A stretch of DNA of 64,000 nt, from the NCBI RefSeq assembly GCF_024105665.1, contig NZ_JAAAMK010000012.1, forward strand, positions 1-64,000. Direction: 5' to 3'. Source of the DNA: Aliihoeflea aestuarii. Its GTDB lineage: Bacteria > Pseudomonadota > Alphaproteobacteria > Rhizobiales > Rhizobiaceae. The translations under genes were made by a program, and so were the position numbers. Below the pieces are notes generated by a model, which had not been told where the DNA came from, did no database searches, and saw only the letters and a program-made list of their open reading frames with translations. Below are positions 55,269 through 64,000 of the stretch, piece after piece (position 1 is the first letter of the stretch; every line of letters starts with the position of its first letter).

Positions 55269-56353
55269 TAGGCTGTATCTCTCGACTTCTGCCGGGCGGC
55301 TTGCAACATTTCGAGGCGCCTGATGAGTGTCTGGTTCAAATGGTGCTTGTCGACCGCGCCAGTCATGTGGGCGTCCTGAGATTCGGCAAGGTGGCAGGCG
55401 ACCGTCGACGTTCCCGCCTGTCTCAGGACAGGTCGTTCCACCTTGCATCGCTCGACCGCGATCGGGCAGCGCGGATGGAAGGAACAGCCGGATGGCGGAG
55501 CCATCGCGCTTGGCGCATCACCTTCGACGGCTATTCGCTCTCGCTTCACATTCGGATCGGGCCGTGGAGCCGCCGCGATCAAGGAGCGCGTGTAGGGGTG
55601 CCTTGGTGACGCGAAGAGGTCCTTGGCGGCGGCTTCCTCGACAATTCTGCCCAGATACATGACGGCGACACGGTTTGCGATGTGCCGGACCACGGCCAAG
55701 TCGTGGCTGATGAAGACATAGGCAATGCCCAGTTCGCGCTGAATATCCTGAAGCAGATTCACGATCTGCGCCTGCACGGACACATCGAGCGCCGAAACCG
55801 GTTCATCGCAGACAATCAGACGCGGGCGCGTGGCGAGCGCGCGCGCGATGCCGACGCGCTGGCGCTGGCCGCCCGAAAATTCATGCGGGTAGCGTTCGGC
55901 ATGGAATTTCGAAAGACCACACAGCCTGAGCACTTCCGCCACCTTTGCATCGAGATTGGCAGGCGTCGCCACTCCATGCAAAAGCAGCGGCTCGCTCAAA
56001 GCCTCACGGACGGTCATACGCGGATTGAGCGAGCCGTACGGGTCCTGGAAAATGATCTGCATGCGCCTGCGGGCCTGCCGCAACGCGTTTCGCGAGAGGT
56101 TCGTGACATCCGCTCCGTCGAGCATCACCTGACCTGACGTGGGCTCGATCAGGCGCAGCAGCGCACGGCCGGTCGTCGATTTCCCGCAACCGGATTCACC
56201 CACGACGGCAAGCGTTTCTCCGGGAGCTACCTTGAACGAGACATCCGTGACGGCTTCGACATTGCCGACGACACGCCGCAAGACACCACGCCGAATCGGA
56301 AAATGCTTGGTCAGGTTCCGCACATCGAGGACGGGAGTAGCAAGATCTGTCAT
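55268..56353 (-). CDS. oligopeptide/dipeptide-type ABC transporter ATP-binding protein (OppF/DppF-like)
   Basis: The 361-residue ATPase has Walker [13 protein letters not shown]-loop [16 protein letters not shown], signature [15 protein letters not shown], Walker [15 protein letters not shown] and H-loop FISHDLAVV. The C-terminal Opp/Dpp domain holds the cysteine pattern [22 protein letters not shown], which in this family can bind an Fe-S cluster. It overlaps the OppD-like gene by ATGA. Confidence 0.95.
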   Translation of the reverse strand: MTDLATPVLDVRNLTKHFPIRRGVLRRVVGNVEAVTDVSFKVAPGETLAVVGESGCGKSTTGRALLRLIEPTSGQVMLDGADVTNLSRNALRQARRRMQIIFQDPYGSLNPRMTVREALSEPLLLHGVATPANLDAKVAEVLRLCGLSKFHAERYPHEFSGGQRQRVGIARALATRPRLIVCDEPVSALDVSVQAQIVNLLQDIQRELGIAYVFISHDLAVVRHIANRVAVMYLGRIVEEAAAKDLFASPRHPYTRSLIAAAPRPDPNVKRERIAVEGDAPSAMAPPSGCSFHPRCPIAVERCKVERPVLRQAGTSTVACHLAESQDAHMTGAVDKHHLNQTLIRRLEMLQAARQKSRDTA

Positions 56354-57336
56354 TTCAGAACTTTCTCGATGGGCGCTTTCCAGCAGGCGACCGCATGGGC
56401 TTTGGAAATCTCGTGCAATGGCGGCGGCTCGCTGCGGCATTTCTCGTCGGCAAGCGGACAGCGGGACGCAAAACGGCAACCTGGAAGCTGTGTCCACGGG
56501 GCCGGGACCGAGCCCTCGATCGTCGCGAGCCGATCGGCTTCGACATCGATGCGCGGCACGGCCGCCATCAGCCCGATCGTGTAGGGGTGCTGCGGATCGG
56601 CGAAAAGGTCGGCAGTGCGTGCCTGCTCGACGACGCCGCCCGCATACATGACGACGACATCGTCGCAGGTTTCTGCCACGACGCCGAGATCGTGCGTGAT
56701 CAGGAGGATGGCCGTTCCGGTGCGTTCCTGAAGATCGCGCATCAGGTCGAGAATCTGTGCCTGGATCGTCACATCGAGTGCCGTCGTCGGCTCGTCCGCG
56801 ATGAGAAGGTCGGGATCGTTGGCCAATGCCAGCGCAATCATCACGCGCTGGCGCTGGCCGCCGGAAAGCTGATGCGGATAGTCGTCCACACGTTTCGAAG
56901 GGGACGGCAGGCGCACCAGATCGAGAAGTTCGATCGCACGGGCGCGGGCTTTTTGTGCCGAGAGATTCGAGTGGATGCGCAGGCTTTCGACGATCTGTTC
57001 GCCGCAGGTGTAGACCGGATTGAGCGAGGTCATCGGTTCCTGAAAAATCATGCCGATGCGGCCGCCCCGCAGCTTGCGCATCTGGCGATCGGGCGTGGAG
57101 AGAAGGTCGCTCCCATCGAACATGATGCGGCCGCCGGCATAAAGACCGGGCGGCTGCGGAACGAGGCGCATGATCGCCAGTGACGTCACGCTCTTGCCGC
57201 AACCCGATTCACCGACCACACCCAGCGTTCGGCCCCGCTCGACGGAAAAATTGATCCCGTCGACGGCACGATAGAGATGCGGCCCGACCTTGAACTGGAC
57301 CCGAAGGTCCTCCACGGACAGAAGCGAGCCGGTCAT
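56350..57336 (-). CDS. oligopeptide/dipeptide-type ABC transporter ATP-binding protein (OppD/DppD-like)
   Basis: The 328-residue ATPase has Walker [13 protein letters not shown]-loop [15 protein letters not shown], signature [15 protein letters not shown], Walker [15 protein letters not shown] and H-loop LITHDLGVV. The Opp C-terminal cysteine motif is [16 protein letters not shown]. It starts at ATG 57336 within the last codons of the amidohydrolase (ATGA overlap) and ends in the same way into the OppF-like gene, so the three are translationally coupled. Confidence 0.95.
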   Translation of the reverse strand: MTGSLLSVEDLRVQFKVGPHLYRAVDGINFSVERGRTLGVVGESGCGKSVTSLAIMRLVPQPPGLYAGGRIMFDGSDLLSTPDRQMRKLRGGRIGMIFQEPMTSLNPVYTCGEQIVESLRIHSNLSAQKARARAIELLDLVRLPSPSKRVDDYPHQLSGGQRQRVMIALALANDPDLLIADEPTTALDVTIQAQILDLMRDLQERTGTAILLITHDLGVVAETCDDVVVMYAGGVVEQARTADLFADPQHPYTIGLMAAVPRIDVEADRLATIEGSVPAPWTQLPGCRFASRCPLADEKCRSEPPPLHEISKAHAVACWKAPIEKVLK

Positions 57337-58778
57337 CTGGTCGACAGGCCGTAAGCGAAGGGCGACGCCTGATCGTGCGTCCGGCCGGCGAAATCGAGCG
57401 ACTTGAACTGCTCCTCCGCGCGGCGTTGCGCGGCCTCCAGCCGATCCTGCGCATCTTCGAGGTCGAATGCCAGAGCCTTGCCTTCGGCGACCACATGACG
57501 CCCGTCGACGAAAACGTCGCGAATGGCGCGCTCGCCCGCAACATAGATCAGTGACCGCAACGGCTCGCGAACGGGTCGCATCGCAGGATGGCGCAGGTCA
57601 GCCAGGAACAAATCCGCCTTCAGGCCGGGCGCAAGGCGGCCGATATCGTCACGTCCAAGTATCTTGGCGCCACCGACCGTTGCCGCATCGAAAATGTGAT
57701 GGGTGCGAAGATCGTAGGGATCACCCGAAATCACCCGCGAATTGATCAGCGCGTGGCGCATTTCCTCGATCATGTTGTGGGGGTAGGTATCCGTGCCGAT
57801 GCCGATGGGAATGCCGGAGCGGATGTAACGGCCGACCGTGCGCATCGTGATGCCGCGCCGCTGAAAGACCGTCGGGCAATGCGCAACCGCGACGCCGCTT
57901 TCGCGCAGCCGGTCGAAATCGCGCGCCTGCGGCCAGTGTACCCACGGATGATCGTTGAGGAAAATTCCATGGCCGATAATCGATCCCGGCGCGAGCACGC
58001 CGAGATCGTCGAGCCATTCGACCGGCGTTTTGCCGTGACGGCGGGTAATCTCGTGAAACTCCACGATCGACTGTGCGGCGTGGATCTGGAAGGGAATGTC
58101 GCGCTCGCGAGCGACGGCAACGCTGTCGCGGATCAGTTCGGGCGTGCATGTATCGATCTGCGAAGGCGCAATCATACCGGAAAGGCGGCCCGAAGGATGC
58201 TTATCGGCCGCATCGATCGTCGCGAGCGCTTCGTCCATCGCCTTCTTGCCGGCCGCATCGTCCCATTCATATTCGACGACGTGCCCGTTCTTCGTATACC
58301 AGCGCGCCGACCGATACATGGGCGTTGCAACGGCGCGCAAACCCGAACGCCCAAGAAGGTCGAGCCATCCGTCATAGGCGACCGACATGTCGACAAGGGT
58401 CGTGACACCGGACTGCAAAAGCTCTGACAGGGCTACTTCGGTGCAGGCCTGCATGCCCTCCAGATCGGGCCGGAAGAGAGGCATGAATTCGTAGAGCGAG
58501 CTCATGTAAAGTCGGGGACTGCCGAGTTCGTCGAGAATGCCCTTGTTCATCGGCTCGGAGAGCGGATGGGAATGGATGTTGACGAAACCGGGGCTGACGA
58601 GGCGGTCTCGCCCGTCGATTTCATTTGTGGCCTCGCCCTCGAAACGGCTGCCGACCTGCAGGATGCGATCTCCAGCGAACGCGACATCGCCGTCCTGCAT
58701 ATAGATGTGTTTCGAATTGTCTTCGTCCCAGCCAATGATCCAGGATGCATTTCGGATAACGGTCGTCGCGGTTGTCAT
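57333..58778 (-). CDS. amidohydrolase of the chlorohydrolase/deaminase (TrzA/AtzA-SsnA) type
   Basis: The 481-residue cytoplasmic TIM-barrel enzyme has metal ligands in NIHSHPL (HxH), IHAAQS (His), HGIFLND and IGIGTDTYP (Asp). The order and spacing fit the subtype I amidohydrolases that deaminate or dechlorinate N-heterocycles or amidines. The substrate is unknown. It lies 62 bp after the binding-protein gene, past a hairpin, and is coupled to the OppD-like gene. Confidence 0.92.
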   Translation of the reverse strand: MTTATTVIRNASWIIGWDEDNSKHIYMQDGDVAFAGDRILQVGSRFEGEATNEIDGRDRLVSPGFVNIHSHPLSEPMNKGILDELGSPRLYMSSLYEFMPLFRPDLEGMQACTEVALSELLQSGVTTLVDMSVAYDGWLDLLGRSGLRAVATPMYRSARWYTKNGHVVEYEWDDAAGKKAMDEALATIDAADKHPSGRLSGMIAPSQIDTCTPELIRDSVAVARERDIPFQIHAAQSIVEFHEITRRHGKTPVEWLDDLGVLAPGSIIGHGIFLNDHPWVHWPQARDFDRLRESGVAVAHCPTVFQRRGITMRTVGRYIRSGIPIGIGTDTYPHNMIEEMRHALINSRVISGDPYDLRTHHIFDAATVGGAKILGRDDIGRLAPGLKADLFLADLRHPAMRPVREPLRSLIYVAGERAIRDVFVDGRHVVAEGKALAFDLEDAQDRLEAAQRRAEEQFKSLDFAGRTHDQASPFAYGLSTR

Positions 58779-58803
58779 GTCTCACCACTTTGTTGATGTG
58801 TGA

Positions 58804-58835
58804 CGGAGCGGACCGAATATGTTCAGCCCGCTCCG
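58804..58835 (-). promoter_or_regulatory. Intercistronic hairpin after the oligopeptide-binding protein gene
   Basis: CGGAGCGG (58804-58811) pairs with CCGCTCCG (58828-58835) in the 62-bp gap just past the binding-protein stop, with no U-tract. As at 16665-16689, a hairpin directly behind a binding-protein gene fits a mRNA-stabilising element. Confidence 0.5.
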
Positions 58836-58840
58836 GGCCG

Positions 58841-60433
58841 TCATTCGCTGCGGAACCGGATGTCCAGCCCCTTGTAGAGACCTGAGCCGTAATTGTTGTG
58901 CGGCACGACCGGCTCAAGGTCGGTGGTCTGGGCGATGTACATCGGCTCGTGATAGAGCGGCAGCCACACGGCCGCGTCATGCACCTTGTGCAGGACCTTG
59001 CTGTAAGCCTGCGAGCGATCCTCGTCATTGAGGGCGGTCTTGCCGGTCTGGAGCCATTCATCCGTTTCGGCATCGTCCCAGTTCATGCGGTTCGGCGAGG
59101 GCATGTTCTCGGAGCGGAAATACAGATTGAGCGCATCGCCGGCCGACACGTAAGGATAGCTCATCCCGAACATGTCGAATTCCTGCGTGCCCATCTTGCC
59201 CCATGCGACCGTCGCATCGAACGCCTGGATCTGCAGGTCGACACCCACTTCGAGGAGGTCCGCCTGCACGGCTTCCGAAATCTTCTGCCAGGTGGAGCCG
59301 GCGAAAACATAGGCCAGCGGAGCGAGGCGCTGTCCGTCCTTTGCGCGGACGCCGTCACCGCCGCGCACCCAGCCGGCTTCGTCCAGAAGCTGGTTGGCCC
59401 GTTCGGGGTCGTAGCCCAGAAGTTCGCTGTCAAGCGAAGGGTCCCAGTCGAGCGTCGCCTGACTGATATACCCAAGTGCAGGTTCGACCTCTCCGAAGAA
59501 CAGATCCTGAGCGATGGCCTCCTGATCGACCGCCAGATTGATCGCCTGGCGCACGGCCTCGTCCGAAACGGTCGGCTTGTCCACCTTGAAGCCCATGAAA
59601 TAGGTCCAGAAGGCGTCGTCGCCCCGGTAGACTTCGAGATCGGGCGTCGATCTCAACTGCTCGAGCGCGATCGCGGGAACGTATTGCGTGATCTGGGTCT
59701 GGCCCGTGATGAGCGCGACCGTGCGCGTGTTTTCTTCCGGCACGATCTGCCACACCACGCGATCGAGATGGGCCGGCCCCTGATTTTCGTAGAATGACGG
59801 CCCCCAGACATAGGCGTCGTGCTTGTTCATGATCATCCGGTCGCGGGGTGTCCATCCCTCCCAGCAGAAAGGACCGGTGCCATTGAAGCCGTTGATGCCG
59901 AAATCCGCGCCAAGTGCTTCGACATTGTCCTGATCGATGACGGTCGCGAAGCTTTGCGTGAGCTGGTACAGCAACTCGGAAAACGGCTCGGACAGGCGAT
60001 ACTCGACGGTGCGGTCGTCGATCGCCACGATGTCCTCGACGTCGCCGGCGCGCCAGGCGACCGGTGAACTCGTTTCCGGATCGATCCAGCGTTTGAACGA
60101 GTAGACGACGTCATCGGCCGTCATGGCCTTGCCGTCGCAGAACTGAACGCCCTCTTTCAGATGAAAGGTGTAGACCAATCCATCGTCGGAAACCTCCCAG
60201 GATTCGGCGAGGCCGTCGGACAAGGTCTGCATGTCCGGTTCGAGAGCGACCAGCGTGTCGCCCACCATGAACAACACTTCGGCGGCGGCGCGTGCGGTCG
60301 ATTTATGAGGGTCGTAATTGTTGCTGTCGACCTCGCGCACGATGTTGATTTCCGCTGCGGCGGAAATCGCCGGCAGGCCGGCAAGGGCCGCGCCGAACAA
60401 TGCGCTCGTGTAAAGCAGTCTTGTGCGTTTCAT
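58841..60433 (-). CDS. ABC transporter substrate-binding protein, SBP_bac_5 (OppA/DppA-like)
   Basis: The 530-residue periplasmic protein has a signal peptide (RTRLLYTSALFGAALAGLPAISAAA). The family-5 fold shows SNNYDPHKSTARAAAEVLFMV, GLAESWEVSDDGLVYTFHLKEGVQFCDG and ADDVVYSFKRW, and later RQAINLAVDQEAIAQ. It captures the operon's ligand, probably a peptide-like or amide compound. ATG 60433 has AGGGGAAA upstream. Of the operon's transporter proteins it is likely the most expressed. Confidence 0.95.
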   Translation of the reverse strand: MKRTRLLYTSALFGAALAGLPAISAAAEINIVREVDSNNYDPHKSTARAAAEVLFMVGDTLVALEPDMQTLSDGLAESWEVSDDGLVYTFHLKEGVQFCDGKAMTADDVVYSFKRWIDPETSSPVAWRAGDVEDIVAIDDRTVEYRLSEPFSELLYQLTQSFATVIDQDNVEALGADFGINGFNGTGPFCWEGWTPRDRMIMNKHDAYVWGPSFYENQGPAHLDRVVWQIVPEENTRTVALITGQTQITQYVPAIALEQLRSTPDLEVYRGDDAFWTYFMGFKVDKPTVSDEAVRQAINLAVDQEAIAQDLFFGEVEPALGYISQATLDWDPSLDSELLGYDPERANQLLDEAGWVRGGDGVRAKDGQRLAPLAYVFAGSTWQKISEAVQADLLEVGVDLQIQAFDATVAWGKMGTQEFDMFGMSYPYVSAGDALNLYFRSENMPSPNRMNWDDAETDEWLQTGKTALNDEDRSQAYSKVLHKVHDAAVWLPLYHEPMYIAQTTDLEPVVPHNNYGSGLYKGLDIRFRSE

Positions 60434-60458
60434 CTTGTTTCCCCTTTTATTTTTCCGG

Positions 60459-61361
60459 TCAGTTGCGAATGCGTGGATCGAGTACGTCGCGCAGCGCATC
60501 GCCGGTGATGTTGGCGGCCAGCACGATGATGAAGATCATGACGGATGGGATGACAGCGATGTGTGGCGCGAACAGCAGGTAGTCGCGGCCCTGAGCCGCC
60601 ATCATGCCGAGTTCGGCCGTCGGCGGCGACGCGCCGAGGCCGAGGAAGCTCAGCGCCGCGCCGATCAGGATCACCTGACCGAAGCGCAGGCTGATGAAGA
60701 TCATGATCGACGAGATGCAGTTGCGCAAAAGGTATCGGCGGAACAATTGTCCGTCTGACAGGCCGACCGCGCGGCCCGCTTCGATGAACTCCTGCTCCAT
60801 GACGCCCACGGCAATCGAGCGGGCGATGCGCGCGCAGTCCGGTACGGTGGAAATCGCCAGCGCGATGATGACAGGAACCGCTCCGGCCCCGAAAACCGCG
60901 ACGAGAGCGAGGCCCAGAAGAATTGCCGGAAAGGACAGAAGCATGTCCATCAGCCGCATCATGTAGGGATCGATCGACTTGTAGAACGCGGAGAGCAGAC
61001 CGAGCAGAGAGCCAAGGACGCCGCCAAGGCCCACGGCGACGACGCCGATGATCAAGGTGAGGCGGGTCCCGTAAAGAATGCGGCTGAAGATATCGCGGCC
61101 CTGACCGTCCGTGCCCAGTATGTGTTCCCAGCTTCCCCGTTCGGCCCAGACGGGCGGTACCATTACGGAGCGGCTGCTCGTGAAGGGATTGTGGGGCGCA
61201 ATCAGCGGCGCGAATACGGAGCCTGCAACAATGATCAAAAGGACGATGAGCGCTATGGCCGCGGCGCGATCCGCCAGAAGCGCCTTCCACCATACCAGCC
61301 TGCGCGGTGCATCTTCCTCGATGGGCTGGATGGCCGTGGCTGCGGTTTCGATGGTGCTCAT
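60459..61361 (-). CDS. oligopeptide/dipeptide-type ABC transporter permease (OppC/DppC-like)
   Basis: The 300-residue inner-membrane protein has an N-terminal cytoplasmic tail, a first helix at about 34-56 and five further helices. The family segments APHNPF, HILGTDGQGRDIFSRILYGTRLTL and the coupling motif FIEAGRAVGLSDGQLFRRYLLRN are present. It starts within the OppB-like stop (ATGA overlap) and lies 25 bp before the binding-protein gene. Confidence 0.95.
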   Translation of the reverse strand: MSTIETAATAIQPIEEDAPRRLVWWKALLADRAAAIALIVLLIIVAGSVFAPLIAPHNPFTSSRSVMVPPVWAERGSWEHILGTDGQGRDIFSRILYGTRLTLIIGVVAVGLGGVLGSLLGLLSAFYKSIDPYMMRLMDMLLSFPAILLGLALVAVFGAGAVPVIIALAISTVPDCARIARSIAVGVMEQEFIEAGRAVGLSDGQLFRRYLLRNCISSIMIFISLRFGQVILIGAALSFLGLGASPPTAELGMMAAQGRDYLLFAPHIAVIPSVMIFIIVLAANITGDALRDVLDPRIRN

Positions 61362-62299
61362 CTCTTCTGCGTCCTTGGATCGAGAAGCGCGTAAAGCACG
61401 TCTACGAGCATGTTGATGAGGATGAAGGCGAGCGCGAGCACGAGGATCGTGCCCTGTGCCAGCGGAAAGTCCGAAGACAGGATCGCACCCACTGCCAGAC
61501 GGCCGATGCCCGGATAGGAGAAGATGGTTTCGGTGACGACCGCACCGCCGAGCAGGTATCCGGCCTGCAGGCCGACCAGCGTCACGACCGGGATGAGCGC
61601 ATTGCGCAATCCATGCCGCATGACGACACGAAATTCGCCCAGCCCCTTAGCGCGGGCCGTGCGCACATGATCGAGCTTCAGAACTTCCAGCACGCTCGAT
61701 CGCGTCATGCGTGCCACGGGGCCGATGAAGATAAGGCCGAGGGAGAGCGCGGGCAACGCGATGTGCCGCAGACCTTCGACCGTCCATAGCGGGCCACCGC
61801 GCCCGATGAAGGGAAGCAGACGCCACTGCACGCCGACATATTGAATGAGGATCAGGCAGATGAAAAAGATCGGCAGCGAAACGCCGGCGACGGAAAAGGC
61901 CATCACCCCGCGATCGACCAGCGAGCCGCGCCAGACGGCGGCGAGCGTTCCCATGGCGATGCCGAGCGGGATCGACCAGATGAGACAGGCGAACATCAAT
62001 TCCATCGTCGGTCCGATGGCCGCGATCAATTCGCTGAGGACCGTCTTGTTGGAAATGAGGGACCGGCCGAGATCGCCTTGCAGAACGCGGCCGAGATAGC
62101 CGAAGAACTGGGTGAAGAACGGATCGTCCAGCCCCATGCGCTGGCGAATCTGCTCGATCACCTCCGGCGGCGCGGAAGGGCCTGCAAGAACGCGTGCCGG
62201 ATCGCCCGGCGCGACCTGAACGAGTACGAAGCCGAGCAACAGCACGCCGAACAGGACCGGTATCGACAGCAGCAGACGGTTGGCGATGGTTTCGATCAT
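61358..62299 (-). CDS. oligopeptide/dipeptide-type ABC transporter permease (OppB/DppB-like)
   Basis: The 313-residue inner-membrane protein has six helices. It opens ANRLLLSIPVLFGVLLLGF, with VQVAPGDPARVLAG, the QRMGLDDPFFTQFFGYL loop, GDLGRSLISNKTV and the coupling motif VRTARAKGLGEFRVVMRHGLRNALIPV. It is coupled by ATGA overlaps to the amidohydrolase upstream and the OppC-like gene downstream. Confidence 0.95.
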   Translation of the reverse strand: MIETIANRLLLSIPVLFGVLLLGFVLVQVAPGDPARVLAGPSAPPEVIEQIRQRMGLDDPFFTQFFGYLGRVLQGDLGRSLISNKTVLSELIAAIGPTMELMFACLIWSIPLGIAMGTLAAVWRGSLVDRGVMAFSVAGVSLPIFFICLILIQYVGVQWRLLPFIGRGGPLWTVEGLRHIALPALSLGLIFIGPVARMTRSSVLEVLKLDHVRTARAKGLGEFRVVMRHGLRNALIPVVTLVGLQAGYLLGGAVVTETIFSYPGIGRLAVGAILSSDFPLAQGTILVLALAFILINMLVDVLYALLDPRTQKR

Positions 62300-63963
62300 C
62301 CCGCCGTCCGCTCATAGACGACCTTGCCGCCGAGGATCGTGAGGTCGCAGACCGCATCGAGTATGGCGTCTGCGTCGATCTCGAAAAGGTCACGGTCGAA
62401 GACGGCGATGTCGCCCAGTTGCCCCTTTATCAATTGCCCCTTGTTTTTCTCGTCGCGCGCTGCGTAGGCCGAGCACCATGTGTAGGCATGCAAGGCTTCT
62501 TCCATCGATAGCGCATGCTCGCCGCCGATCAGCGTTCCCTGCCGCGTCTTGCGCGTAACCATGTTGTAGATGACCGGCAAGGGAGCGATTTCCGTAACCG
62601 GACAATCGGTGGAAGCCGATGGATTGAGCCCGGCATCGATCCATTTGCGCATCGGATGGGAGGCCGCCACGCGCTCTTCCTCGAGAATGGAAAGGTAAAG
62701 ATCGCCGAAATAATAGAGGAAGGAGGGCTGCGGCGCGGGCAGGACATGCATCTGCCGCATGCGGTGCATCTGGTCGTCGCGCAGCCAGCCGCAATGCTCA
62801 ATGCGATGTCGTCTCTGCGGATCGGGCGTGTCGGCGAGTGCGGCCTCATAGGCGTCGAGAACCTGATCGATGGCCGCGTCGCCAATGGCGTGGATCGCCA
62901 TCTGGTAGCCGGCGCGGTGGGCGTCGAGCACCATTCCGGCGAGTTCCTCGTCGTCCGGGATGCACAAGATGCCCTTGTCGTGCTCGTCGCCGCCCTTGTA
63001 GGGCTTTGTCATGGCGGCGGTGCGTCCACCGGCGCTGCCGTCGGTGAAGATTTTCACCGGGCCGATGCGAAACATATCGTCACCGGTTCCCGTCACCAGC
63101 CCGGCGTCGCGCGCTTTGGCAAGGATGGAGCGCGTCTTGTCACCCATCAGGCATGCATAGGTGCGCACGGGCAAACGTCCGTTCGCATGCGCCTTTAGGT
63201 AGGCTTCCATCTCGGCCCAGCCGTCGCGAATGCCGACCGCGGCCTCCATGCACGACGTGATGCCGTAGCTCAGAAGATCCATGCCGCCGCGCTCGATGGA
63301 GGCAACGAGCGCGTCCACCGACGCTCGGGGCATGATTTTCATGACGGGCTCCCGGCCGGTTTCCGCCAAAAGGCCGGTCAGCCTGCCATTCTGGCGTTCG
63401 ATAAGCCCACCCTCCGGCGAGGGCGTGTCTTCATCGATGCCAGCCAGTTCGAGCGCGCGCGAGTTGGCAATGGCCAGATGCCCGTCCGTGCGCACGATAT
63501 AAACCGGATGATCCGGGCATGCCTGATCGAGTTCTTCGCGATAGGGATGACGTTTCACGTCGAGCTGGAAATGATCGTAACCGCGCCCGATGACCCAGCC
63601 GCCTTTCGGCGTTTCGGCAGCGCGCGCCCTGAGCGTGGATAAAAGCGCGGCAAGCGTCGGCGCAGCGCCGGGGCGCAGATCGACCTCGGCCATCGCAGTG
63701 CCATATGGCAAAAGATGCATGTGCGCGTCGTTCAGTCCGGGAACGGCAAGCCGACCGGCCAGATCGATCACCTTGTCCGCTCGCGCTGCCAGAGGCGTGA
63801 TCTCGTCGTTCGTTCCGATGGCTTCGACCCGGCCGTCGCGAATGGCGATCGCCTCGGCAAAGCCAAGCCCGAGACCTTTCCAGATGCGCCCGTTCGAGAG
63901 CACGCAATCGATCCGATCAAGCTCGCCTTCGGCATTTGTCGAGTGTGACTGATCGGACGTCAT
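62296..63963 (-). CDS. YtcJ-type amidohydrolase (Amidohydro_3)
   Basis: The 555-residue metal-dependent hydrolase has VPGLNDAHMHLLPYG (HxH), a long insert, IFTDGSAGGRTAAM, MAIHAIGDAAID, RIEHCGWLRDD and STDCPVTEIAPL; the last supplies the catalytic Asp. YtcJ-like enzymes hydrolyse N-substituted formamides, ureas or related amides; the substrate here is unknown. It is the first gene of the eight-gene operon; AAGGAG lies upstream of ATG 63963. The promoter must be in or beyond the last 37 bp of the window. Confidence 0.92.
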   Translation of the reverse strand: MTSDQSHSTNAEGELDRIDCVLSNGRIWKGLGLGFAEAIAIRDGRVEAIGTNDEITPLAARADKVIDLAGRLAVPGLNDAHMHLLPYGTAMAEVDLRPGAAPTLAALLSTLRARAAETPKGGWVIGRGYDHFQLDVKRHPYREELDQACPDHPVYIVRTDGHLAIANSRALELAGIDEDTPSPEGGLIERQNGRLTGLLAETGREPVMKIMPRASVDALVASIERGGMDLLSYGITSCMEAAVGIRDGWAEMEAYLKAHANGRLPVRTYACLMGDKTRSILAKARDAGLVTGTGDDMFRIGPVKIFTDGSAGGRTAAMTKPYKGGDEHDKGILCIPDDEELAGMVLDAHRAGYQMAIHAIGDAAIDQVLDAYEAALADTPDPQRRHRIEHCGWLRDDQMHRMRQMHVLPAPQPSFLYYFGDLYLSILEEERVAASHPMRKWIDAGLNPSASTDCPVTEIAPLPVIYNMVTRKTRQGTLIGGEHALSMEEALHAYTWCSAYAARDEKNKGQLIKGQLGDIAVFDRDLFEIDADAILDAVCDLTILGGKVVYERTAG

Positions 63964-64000
63964 CGGGGCATCTCCTTGGCATTTGTCGGTCGATTAACCC

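Overview
The window is a chromosomal segment of a GC-rich alphaproteobacterium, most likely a member of the Hyphomicrobiales (Rhizobiales), perhaps near Phyllobacteriaceae/Mesorhizobium. The evidence is the block rpsA-cmk-aroA followed by a divergent FYDLN-acid gene and tRNA-Ala, an EPSP synthase of the Agrobacterium CP4 type, a minCDE operon next to an FtsK-like translocase, a LexA box of the alphaproteobacterial form GTTC-N7-GTTC, CtrA-type boxes (TTAA-N7-TTAA), and rhizobial-style intergenic repeats with terminal palindromes. Genus cannot be fixed from the sequence alone.

Layout. 1-5.0 kb: tail of an IS110-type transposase, then rpsA, cmk, aroA (minus strand), the FYDLN gene and tRNA-Ala(GGC). 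5.0-12.3 kb: an Abi_2/HEPN abortive-infection gene broken by one amber codon, an RlpA-like protein, a GGDEF-EAL protein, gshB, a comM-like gene behind an SOS box, an AT-rich uncharacterised gene and a transglutaminase-like cysteine peptidase. 12.6-19 kb: an aldehyde dehydrogenase and a complete polyamine-type ABC importer. 19-35.7 kb: core functions (polA, sodC, a diguanylate cyclase, a class A PBP, rpe, an acyltransferase, RNase D, an M20 peptidase, a LysM protein, galM, a 62-residue gene and minEDC). 35.9-40 kb: a soluble FtsK paralogue, then a CueR-controlled copper module (cueR, DUF305 protein, glutaredoxin-MauE fusion). 40-53.6 kb is accessory and partly decaying: a truncated ABC substrate-binding gene joined to a TetR gene, gamma-glutamyltransferase, a DUF2946/PepSY pair, two AHSA1-type proteins, a membrane-anchored DJ-1/PfpI protein opposite a GlxA-type regulator, a Tat-lipoprotein carrying SUKH and ankyrin domains, and a relic arsenic operon (arsR, LMW-type arsC, glutaredoxin-type arsC, acr3) in which every gene is damaged. 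53.7-64 kb: an eight-gene minus-strand catabolic operon containing an Opp-type transporter, two amidohydrolases and a ThDP-dependent enzyme.

Regulation visible in the DNA. Four TTAA-N7-TTAA sites, all intergenic, lie upstream of envelope or division genes (transglutaminase-like peptidase, GGDEF/PBP divergon, acyltransferase, minC/ftsK divergon) and suggest one CtrA cell-cycle regulon. A 19-bp-spacer MerR promoter drives the copper module. A pair of near-identical ATGA-N8-TCAT sites links the TetR regulator to the truncated transporter gene.

The most informative anomalies are: PolA with two of four proofreading metal ligands changed from acid to amide; the fossil ars operon; the amber-interrupted Abi gene; the transporter gene with both a lost start codon and a lost 3' half; and the SUKH-ankyrin Tat lipoprotein. 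No CRISPR array, prophage or intact novel defence system was found. The region closest to undescribed biology is the 53.7-64 kb operon, whose substrate is unknown.
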